Assembly: GCA_902784755.1 (NCBI GenBank)
Contig: CACZVX010000017.1
Coordinates: forward strand, 1 to 64,000
Source: an uncultured Prevotellaceae bacterium
GTDB taxonomy: Bacteria > Bacteroidota > Bacteroidia > Bacteroidales > Bacteroidaceae
DNA: 64,000 nt
Direction: 5' to 3'
Below, one piece after another: positions 14,923 to 20,669 of the stretch. Position numbers and translations under genes: made by a program. Below the pieces are notes generated by a model. It had not been told where the DNA came from. It saw nothing but the letters and a program-made list of their open reading frames with translations, and did no database searches. Each line of letters starts with the position of its first letter. Positions within the stretch are counted from its first letter, which is position 1.

Positions 14923-15441
14923 ATGAAAAAGATTCTTTTTGTAGCTGCTCTTACAGTCTTGTTCGTAGGATGCGGGAACAACCAGTCAGAGAAAAATGAC
15001 AATGCAGAAAATGCAGACAGCACATTCACCGTGGCTCCTCACGGAGTGATAACAACGACTGATGACGGACAGGTGGTCTATACGCGCGACATCACGACCA
15101 AGAGTGAAGCTTTCGTGTTTGACAAAGACCAGGAATGGGAGCGTACGGGTGATCCCGGTGAGGTATATCGCAAGGTGATGGGCTATAACGACAACCTGAT
15201 GATGGTGAAAGTAAAGTTTAAGAAAGGTTCTGAAGGCAAGCTTCACAGCCATCCTCATTGTCAGATTACCTATGTGGAGAGCGGTGCCTTTGAGTTCACT
15301 ATCGATGGTGTTACCAAGATTGTGAAAGCGGGCGATGTGCTGATGAAAGTTCCCAATGTAGAACATGGATGTAAGTGTCTCGAGGATGGTGTGCTCATCG
15401 ACACCTTCACTCCCATGCGCAGCACTTTCCTGAAGAAATAA
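14923..15441 (+). CDS. KdgF-like cupin lipoprotein
   Basis: A single-domain cupin with a lipoprotein signal (LFVGCGNNQ). The core follows KdgF closely: MGYNDNLMMVKVKFKKG, then HSHPHCQITYVESGAFEF with the metal-binding histidines, and VPNVEHGCKCLEDGVLIDTF with the last histidine. KdgF catalyses linearisation of unsaturated uronates (4,5-unsaturated galacturonate) released by pectate lyases and glycosidases. Normal KdgF is cytoplasmic and about 110 aa; here an approximately 60-residue N-terminal extension carries a lipobox, so the reaction would occur in the periplasm or at the outer membrane. Its position, divergent from the PL10-like gene, supports a role in pectin breakdown. The exact substrate is inferred. 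Confidence 0.75.
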   Translation: MKKILFVAALTVLFVGCGNNQSEKNDNAENADSTFTVAPHGVITTTDDGQVVYTRDITTKSEAFVFDKDQEWERTGDPGEVYRKVMGYNDNLMMVKVKFKKGSEGKLHSHPHCQITYVESGAFEFTIDGVTKIVKAGDVLMKVPNVEHGCKCLEDGVLIDTFTPMRSTFLKK

Positions 15442-15514
15442 GAAGGATTGCCTGTTTGGCAGAGAATATCTTTAAGGTCTTTAAGGGCATTAGGGTCTTT
15501 AAGGACCTTAAATT

Positions 15515-15907
15515 ATGAATGGTATGATGAAAAGAATAGAAGTGGTAGCAGCGATTATTCGCGATGACAGTGGCCGTATTTTTGCAACGCAGCGGGGATA
15601 TGGCGAGATGAAGGATGGCTGGGAGTTTCCTGGTGGTAAGATGGAAGCACGGGAGACACCGGAGGAAGCACTGAAGCGCGAGATTTGGGAAGAACTGAAG
15701 ACGCGTATTGGTGTGGATGAGTTTATTACTACAGTGGAATACGATTATCCAAAGTTTCATCTCACCATGCATTGTTTCTATTGTCATATAGAGGATGGTC
15801 ATCCTGTGCTGCTGGAACATGAGGCTGCAAAATGGTTGTTAAAGGATGAGTTGGATAGTGTGGAATGGTTGCCTGCAGATCAGATAGTAGTGGAGAAGAT
15901 GGGATAG
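15515..15907 (+). CDS. NUDIX hydrolase, MutT-like
   Basis: A short NUDIX pyrophosphohydrolase of 130 aa. The Nudix box is complete: GGKMEARETPEEALKREIWEEL, where the glutamates of REIWEEL bind metal. The start of the protein (IEVVAAIIRDDSGRIFATQR) and the GWEFPGGK lead-in match the MutT (8-oxo-dGTP diphosphatase) and CTP-pyrophosphohydrolase-like branch. It may clean oxidised nucleotides. ATG 15524 (MMKRIEVV) is an alternative start. The upstream 15471-15510 segment contains repeated CTTTAAGG words and no obvious promoter. Confidence 0.85.
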   Translation: MNGMMKRIEVVAAIIRDDSGRIFATQRGYGEMKDGWEFPGGKMEARETPEEALKREIWEELKTRIGVDEFITTVEYDYPKFHLTMHCFYCHIEDGHPVLLEHEAAKWLLKDELDSVEWLPADQIVVEKMG

Positions 15908-15912
15908 TAAGG

Positions 15913-15982
15913 GTTTAAGCGTTGCTTCGCAACTGTTTAAGCGCCTTCGGCTGTTTAAGCGCTGCTTCGCAGCTGGTTAAGG
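15913..15982. repeat. Three GTTTAAGCG hairpin units
   Basis: Units of GTTTAAGCG plus a hairpin (GTTGCTTCGCAAC, GCCTTCGGC, GCTGCTTCGCAGC). The same architecture on the opposite strand occurs at 4401-4475 and partly in the 113-bp arms. It is followed by a GACTATGACGATGAC microsatellite. Confidence 0.75.
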
Positions 15983-16024
15983 ATTTAACGATGACTATGA
16001 CGATGACTATAAAAAAAAGGTAAT

Positions 16025-16041
16025 TATATACCTGTTGACTC
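16025..16041. repeat. 17-bp inverted repeat, left end of toxin-antitoxin segment
   Basis: TATATACCTGTTGACTC is the exact reverse complement of 16997-17013. Together they bracket about 990 bp that contains the antitoxin and toxin genes. Confidence 0.85.
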
Positions 16042-16120
16042 TAAGCCAACGAGGATTTACTCCACACCTTTGGTGTGCAAATAATAACACCATAAATTTG
16101 TTTTTCTCAGATTTTTATCA

Positions 16121-16128
16121 TATATTTG
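16121..16128 (+). promoter_or_regulatory. -7 box TATATTTG of the toxin-antitoxin pair
   Basis: TCATATATTTGTATT, 45 bp before the antitoxin ATG at 16173. It lies in AT-rich DNA inside the 17-bp inverted repeats, so the module carries its own promoter. Confidence 0.6.
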
Positions 16129-16172
16129 TATTAAATAAAGATATTTATTATAGAATTATAAAGTTTATCATA

Positions 16173-16295
16173 ATGAAAAAGAACAAAAAGATTATTAAAG
16201 AATCTGCTAATGGCGGTACTATGTCTATAGAAGAGGCAGAGAGAATAACACTTGAAAAAGTGAGGAAGATTTACGAGGACAATGGCAGACTATAA
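16173..16295 (+). CDS. Small antitoxin of a RelE/ParE-type module
   Basis: A 40-residue, charged, mostly helical protein (MKKNKKIIKESANGGTMSIE, ending in ITLEKVRKIYEDNGRL). Its length, its position directly before a RelE/ParE-like toxin and the 14-bp overlap with that gene make it the likely antitoxin. I cannot see a complete ribbon-helix-helix or HTH fold, so it may be only the toxin-wrapping part or a compact antitoxin. Longer frames starting upstream at 16035 run through the promoter and are not credible. AT-rich composition matches the toxin and differs from flanking genes. Confidence 0.65.
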   Translation: MKKNKKIIKESANGGTMSIEEAERITLEKVRKIYEDNGRL

Positions 16296-16653
16296 ATATG
16301 TAATAAGTCAAAAAGCATTTGATAAGATTGATTCTTTCTATGAAAACGTAGCATTAAAGTACGCCAATACTTATTCATTTGAAATGATGGAGAAAAACAT
16401 TCTTGATGCTTATCGTTCAATATATAAGATTGAAAACGGCTTATTAAGACGTAAGCCAACTCTAAAGCGATGGAAAGGGTATTACATGGCAAATACAAAG
16501 AAGTGGTATTATGCATATACAATTAACGGTAACACAATAACAATTGTTGATGCGTGTCATCCTCAAAATATGCATGAATCACAAAAAATAATTAATCGTA
16601 TTATAACAGAAACCATCAATAACTACCTAAAGAGAAATCTTATGATAAAATAA
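16282..16653 (+). CDS. RelE/ParE-superfamily toxin
   Basis: A 123-residue protein with the layout of RelE/ParE toxins: two N-terminal helices (KYVISQKAFDKIDSFYENVA, then NTYSFEMMEKNILDAYRSI), a basic strand region (LRRKPTLKRWKGYYMANTKK) and beta strands (WYYAYTINGNTITIVDACHP). In this superfamily such proteins cleave mRNA at the ribosome or poison gyrase; which of the two applies cannot be told from sequence. It overlaps the antitoxin gene by 14 bp, implying translational coupling. The AT content and the flanking 17-bp inverted repeats point to acquisition as a unit. Confidence 0.7.
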   Translation: MADYKYVISQKAFDKIDSFYENVALKYANTYSFEMMEKNILDAYRSIYKIENGLLRRKPTLKRWKGYYMANTKKWYYAYTINGNTITIVDACHPQNMHESQKIINRIITETINNYLKRNLMIK

Positions 16654-17123
16654 AAGAGCAGAGGTTACTATTGTTCACCTCTACTCAGTCGGCTACTTGA
16701 AACTATCACCTAACTTGTAAAAAACAAGTTGATAGAAACGTTCTTTTACCTGACGAATTTGCTCTTCAGTCATCTTCTATCTAATAAATTAAAATGAGGT
16801 CATAGGGTACTGATAATTCCCCTCGCTCTTATTATTTTTGAAAGATGATGTGAAAACTTTTTCGCTTGGGAACAAAATTACAAAATCCCATTGACATACA
16901 TATAGTACGCCGATGGGATTTATTCTTTATTAACGAAAAAATGCAGCCATTCCTGACTGCATTTGATTTTGTATATCTACACACTACTGATGTTTGGAGT
17001 CAACAGGTATATAGTTCCCCAAAAAAATTTGAGGGGAGCTTAATTTTTTCTGGAAAACTTCTTTAAAGAGAATAAAGAGACAAGCAAACATTTTTTTATT
17101 CACTTTTAAAAACAGAAAAAATT
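16654..17123. other. Intergenic region with hairpins and one tiny frame
   Basis: No convincing gene. It holds a 6-bp hairpin at 16660-16682, a perfect 9-bp hairpin (AAATCCCAT/ATGGGATTT, 16883-16921) and an 8-bp hairpin (AAATGCAG/CTGCATTT, 16939-16964) that has a T-run on the minus strand, like an intrinsic terminator. On the minus strand 16773-16693 encodes a 26-residue frame (MTEEQIRQVKERFYQLVFYK...), charged and helical, which may be a peptide or a gene remnant. The right 17-bp inverted repeat lies at 16997-17013. Confidence 0.5.
16997..17013. repeat. 17-bp inverted repeat, right end of toxin-antitoxin segment
   Basis: GAGTCAACAGGTATATA, the exact reverse complement of 16025-16041. No target-site duplication is evident immediately outside the two copies, and no transposase lies between them. 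Confidence 0.85.
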
Positions 17124-17771
17124 ATGAAAAAAAGAGTATTCAACTTAATTATCGTTGACGAGAGCGGTAGCATGGAGATTATCCGCAAACAGGCGTTTGC
17201 TGGAATGAATGAGACGTTGGAAACCGTGCGCACGATGCAGAAACAGTTTCCCGAGACGGAACAGCATGTTACACTGATTACCTTTGACAGTGACCACACG
17301 AAGTATCACTATGATGACAATCGGGCTTCGGAGATTCAGCAACTGAAATGGCACAGCTATAGTCCTGGAGGAGCTACGCCACTCTATGATGCCATGGGAA
17401 AAGCCATCTCGAAACTCAATGCCATCACCGAAAAGGACGATAAGGTGCTGGTGACTATTATCACGGACGGTGAAGAGAACTGTTCGGAGGAATGGACGCT
17501 GAAAATGATCCGTACCCTGATAGAGAAACTTAAGAAGCAGGAATGGACTTTCACGCTTATTGGTACTGACAATCTCGACGTGGAGTCAATGGCGGGAGCC
17601 ATGGCTATTGATGAGCATCTGGAATTCCATGAGGATGCTGAGGGAACCCGTGAGATGTTCCGAAGGGAACGCAGGGCCCGTGTGCGCTATAATTGTTGTA
17701 TTGCTGAGGATGTGTCAATGCCTAAGGGTTCTTTCTTCAATGAGGATGATGGACACACTCAGGCAGATTAA
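17124..17771 (+). CDS. Von Willebrand factor A domain protein
   Basis: A compact, single-domain vWA protein (215 aa). All three MIDAS elements are visible: DESGS (D12, S14, S16), the Thr in GGATPLYDA (T85) and the Asp in ITDGEEN (D115), so metal-dependent binding to a partner is likely. There is no signal peptide or membrane helix, so it acts in the cytoplasm. Beyond the domain, the C-terminus (about 170-215) is basic then acidic. Such stand-alone vWA proteins occur with AAA+ ATPases, phosphatases or kinases in stress and defence loci. Here the following gene, 53 bp on, is a sigma-like/A1S_2505 fusion with its own promoter. The pairing may be functional but that is inference. Confidence 0.85.
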   Translation: MKKRVFNLIIVDESGSMEIIRKQAFAGMNETLETVRTMQKQFPETEQHVTLITFDSDHTKYHYDDNRASEIQQLKWHSYSPGGATPLYDAMGKAISKLNAITEKDDKVLVTIITDGEENCSEEWTLKMIRTLIEKLKKQEWTFTLIGTDNLDVESMAGAMAIDEHLEFHEDAEGTREMFRRERRARVRYNCCIAEDVSMPKGSFFNEDDGHTQAD

Positions 17772-17807
17772 AATCTTCAAAAAACAGATAGTTCCATAGT
17801 TTTTTAA

Positions 17808-17815
17808 TATATTTG
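17808..17815 (+). promoter_or_regulatory. -7 box TATATTTG right at the sigma-like fusion gene
   Basis: The box ends 9 bp before the ATG at 17825, so a transcript starting from it would have almost no leader. The TTG at 17813 overlaps the box and is not used. Confidence 0.55.
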
Positions 17816-17824
17816 CACCACGAT

Positions 17825-18883
17825 ATGTATCGAAGACTGACTGATAAACAAATTCTTGCCGGATTTCAGCGAGGCGACACGGACATTCTCCAGGAGTATT
17901 TCTACGGATATTGCCGTGAGGGCTACTATGCAATGGACCGTCGTTATGATCTCCGTCATAAGCAGAACCTTGACTGTCTCTCGCTTACGCACCAGTATGC
18001 TATCTACTTGTTGGAGCACAACTGGAAACCATTAGAGGACCGTGCTCCAAGCGTGAGTCTGAAGACCTGGATTATTGGCGGTTTCCGATACGTGGTGCTT
18101 GATGCGCTGAAATGGTATCGCAAGGAATATGGTACGATTACGTTTGAGGATTATCTTCAGTCGTTCGACATCAGCAGTGACCTTCGGCAGCAGTTCCGAA
18201 AAACGGTAACGGAAATGTGTGATACGTGCCAGATGGATCGTCGGGACCGTCTAATCGTGCTGATGATATTGGAGAGAGGCTTCAAAGGAAAAGATGTGGC
18301 AGCACAGATGGGTCTGACACCTTCGGCTATCAGTCAACGTTATCAGCAACTGAAGAAGAATATGATAATCCCTTACTTTCGTGAACATTTCGACATGGAT
18401 CTGGAGGCTCCTGAAGTTCTTGACCTACAAGAAATGTTTGCACCGAAAGAAATGGAATTTCCCACATTGGGAGCCGCAGAACTGGAAAAAACATCAATTG
18501 CAAGAAATATGGAACAGAAACGTACTACTCCGGAGTTCATCACACATTTGGCTCCGAACGAAATCTTTGTATTTGGCAGTAACCTCCGTGGTATGCATGG
18601 TGGCGGTGCTGCGTATGTAGCCCTCAGGAAGTTTGGCGCTGTGATGGGACAGGGCGTGGGATTGCAAGGCCAGAGCTATGCTATCCCTACTATGCAGGGC
18701 GGTGTGGAAACGATTCGTCCTTATGTGGATGAGTTTATACAGTTTGCCCGTGAAAATCCAAATCTTACATTCCTGGTGACTCGCATTGGATGTGGTATTG
18801 CCGGTTTCACTGACGAGGAGATTGCTCCACTCTTTGCCGAAGCCCATAACGTTGGGAATATCGTTTTGCCGGCAGGGTGGTAA
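17825..18883 (+). CDS. Sigma-70-like protein fused to an A1S_2505 (macro-like) domain
   Basis: A 352-residue fusion. Residues 1-190 look like an ECF/sigma-70 factor: an initial GDTDIL helix, region 2 features around SVSLKTWIIGGFRYVVLDAL, and a region-4 helix-turn-helix (ERGFKGKDVAAQMGLTPSAI, then SQRYQQLKK). After a linker (about 195-235), residues 244-352 match the phage-linked A1S_2505 family: PNEIFVFGSNLRGMHGGGAA, GVGLQGQSYAIPT, VTRIGCGIAGFTDEEIAPLF. That family's glycine-rich FGSN...HGGGAA pattern recalls macro (ADP-ribose-binding) domains, though this is inference. An internal ATG at 18509 sits exactly at the domain border, so a stand-alone second domain could also be made. I do not know a described example of this fusion. 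It sits next to a vWA gene. Confidence 0.75.
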   Translation: MYRRLTDKQILAGFQRGDTDILQEYFYGYCREGYYAMDRRYDLRHKQNLDCLSLTHQYAIYLLEHNWKPLEDRAPSVSLKTWIIGGFRYVVLDALKWYRKEYGTITFEDYLQSFDISSDLRQQFRKTVTEMCDTCQMDRRDRLIVLMILERGFKGKDVAAQMGLTPSAISQRYQQLKKNMIIPYFREHFDMDLEAPEVLDLQEMFAPKEMEFPTLGAAELEKTSIARNMEQKRTTPEFITHLAPNEIFVFGSNLRGMHGGGAAYVALRKFGAVMGQGVGLQGQSYAIPTMQGGVETIRPYVDEFIQFARENPNLTFLVTRIGCGIAGFTDEEIAPLFAEAHNVGNIVLPAGW

Positions 18884-18908
18884 GATAGGGGAATATATGA
18901 TAATGAAA

Positions 18909-18938
18909 GAACGGCTGACAAACAAATGTCAGCCGTTC
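18909..18938. terminator. Shared terminator hairpin between convergent genes
   Basis: Perfect 12-bp stem GAACGGCTGACA/TGTCAGCCGTTC with a six-base loop (AACAAA). It lies between the stop codons of the sigma-like fusion (plus) and the DUF4468 gene (minus) and can serve both. Confidence 0.75.
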
Positions 18939-18966
18939 CTTGTAAATCACTCTGTAACGACGGTTC

Positions 18967-19698
18967 TTACCAATCATCGTTATCGTTTCCAACGACACCG
19001 TTCTTCACTGCCTCCTCAATCTTGTCCATCACTGCATATGAATAAGCGTGAGTCATGACCAGAGCCTTGGCACAGGTGCGCTTCTGAGGATCCTTTTGTA
19101 CGAAGGGGTAGTGATGTGCAATCTCCCACTGCTCGTCGTAAAGCATTGGATTGGTCTTGTCGTCAGCTTTGCGTTTCGAGTCACCATAGGTGCGGTTGTC
19201 ATCAAGAGCTGCAGTTATCCAGCCACCGCTGATATCGCTCAATACCTCATAGTTCTGTATGGTATAGGTAACGCGTACACGTCCATCTTTAATATCCAGT
19301 CGGATGAGGGGAGTGATGCTCACTGAGTATTTGTGGAGTGTTCCTGTGTGCTCCGCAATATTCTTTATGGTAGATGAGAGGATGATGCAACCGCTCTCTT
19401 TATCGTTAAGAGTGATAGCATGGTGGTCCTTAAGTGTTGCAGTAGCCCAGTAGTTCAATGCCACATAGAGCTGTTCCTTGGTCTTACCTGGAGCCTGAAT
19501 GATCTGCTGATAGCTGAGGCTTTCGTTCTTGTCGAGAACCATGTCCTTTGAAAGATTAGCAGCGGCATCAATCCAGCGGTCACCGTAACGCTCTTTTGCA
19601 TACTTTTCGAGATCGGCTGTCTTCATTACCTGAGCCTGTGCACTTAAAGCGCCGCAAGAAAGGATGGCGGCGAGCATCCAGATGTTTATCTTTTTCAT
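18967..19698 (-). CDS. Secreted DUF4468-domain protein
   Basis: A 243-residue exported protein with a signal peptide (ILSCGALSAQAQ). The central part fits DUF4468, a Bacteroidetes domain predicted to have a TBP-like fold: residues about 60-150 include QIIQAPGKTKEQLYVALNYW, NDKESGCIILSSTI and RLDIKDGRVRVTYTIQNYEV. The function of the domain is unknown; members are usually periplasmic and of similar size. It has its own promoter, a TACCTTTG -7 box on the minus strand at 19759-19766, and ends at the shared hairpin at 18909-18938. Confidence 0.8.
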   Translation of the reverse strand: MKKINIWMLAAILSCGALSAQAQVMKTADLEKYAKERYGDRWIDAAANLSKDMVLDKNESLSYQQIIQAPGKTKEQLYVALNYWATATLKDHHAITLNDKESGCIILSSTIKNIAEHTGTLHKYSVSITPLIRLDIKDGRVRVTYTIQNYEVLSDISGGWITAALDDNRTYGDSKRKADDKTNPMLYDEQWEIAHHYPFVQKDPQKRTCAKALVMTHAYSYAVMDKIEEAVKNGVVGNDNDDW

Positions 19699-19813
19699 AT
19701 TGCTTTTTTTTGTTATTGCATTTTATTACTGTTTTGTCGTTTATTTATTTTGACATTGCAAAGGTAGGCCGTTTTTCAAGCAGTAGAAACAAAAGGGTGG
19801 TTTTTCACTTTGA

Positions 19814-19880
19814 GTTGTTGCGACAATGGCCTATATTAGCGACAATTCAGCGAACGATGTGCTAATTCTGTCGCAACAAC
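19814..19880. repeat. Nested inverted repeats between divergent genes
   Basis: GTTGTTGCGACA (19814-19825) is the exact reverse complement of 19869-19880, and within it ATTAGC (19836-19841) pairs with GCTAAT (19861-19866). It lies between the promoter of the DUF4468 gene and the CutC gene. It could be a cruciform, a small mobile repeat or an operator. TTGCGACA/TGTCGCAA words also occur near 4480-4540. Confidence 0.7.
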
Positions 19881-19994
19881 CTATAAAATGAAGGAAAAAG
19901 GCTGTGCTGAAGAGTGGCCTTGGGAATATTTAGTGGGTTTTGGTAGGAGTTACGGAAAAGATTTTGTATCTTCGCAGCATCAAAATGGAATAGA

Positions 19995-20669
19995 ATGTTG
20001 AGGAGGAAAATCTTCGAAGTATGTACGGGTTCGCTGCAGAGTGTGATTAATGCTGTGGAAGGAGGAGCAGGGCGAATAGAGCTTTGCGAGTCACTGAATG
20101 TGGACGGATTGACACCTTCGTGGAATCTTTTTAGGAAGGTAAGAGCGCAATTTCCACATCTTATCGTGCATATACTGATTCGTCCGAGAAAAGGTGACTT
20201 CATCTATACGGAAAAAGAGAAAGTCGCTATTTTGAAGGATATCTGCAAGGCTGTGGAGTACAGAGCTGATGGTATTGTCTCGGGGGCATTGCTTCCTGAC
20301 GGTAGTATCGATATTCCTTTCTTACGAGAGATGCTGAGTGCCTCACAAGGTATCCCCTTTACCTTCCATCGCGCTTTTGATGTCTGCAACAATCCATTAC
20401 AGGCCCTAACGGAATTAAAGGCAGAAGGTGTCAGCAGGATTCTTACATCTGGACAGCAACCCACAGCGGCAGCAGGTATTCCACTATTGAAGAAACTGGT
20501 GGAAAAGGCCGATGGGCAGTTGATTATCATGCCAGGAGGAGGGGTCAGTTCTGAGAATGTAAGCACCATCCTGAAGGCTACGGGTGCGATGGAAATACAC
20601 GGATCTGCGAAGAAAGGAGAAAAAGAAACGAGCGCAGATGAAGTGCGCTTGATTCTCAAACAGTTATAA
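19995..20669 (+). CDS. cutC: CutC family protein
   Basis: CutC, a TIM-barrel protein historically linked to copper homeostasis though its reaction is not settled. Family landmarks: FEVCTGSLQSVINAVEGGAG with RIELCESL, the VHILIRPRKGDF block, FHRAFDV, RILTSGQQPTAAAG, and the C-terminal phosphate-binding-like IIMPGGGVS with EIHGSAK. Length 224 aa is slightly shorter than the E. coli protein. A TATCTTCG box at 19967-19974 lies 20 bp ahead of the ATG. It ends in a six-base overlap with the opposing transglutaminase-like gene. Confidence 0.9.
   Translation: MLRRKIFEVCTGSLQSVINAVEGGAGRIELCESLNVDGLTPSWNLFRKVRAQFPHLIVHILIRPRKGDFIYTEKEKVAILKDICKAVEYRADGIVSGALLPDGSIDIPFLREMLSASQGIPFTFHRAFDVCNNPLQALTELKAEGVSRILTSGQQPTAAAGIPLLKKLVEKADGQLIIMPGGGVSSENVSTILKATGAMEIHGSAKKGEKETSADEVRLILKQL

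Noticed and set aside
16866..17066. 66-codon plus-strand frame with hydrophobic residues
   Set aside because: It crosses two hairpins and one of the 17-bp repeats, lacks a promoter and has no recognisable motif.
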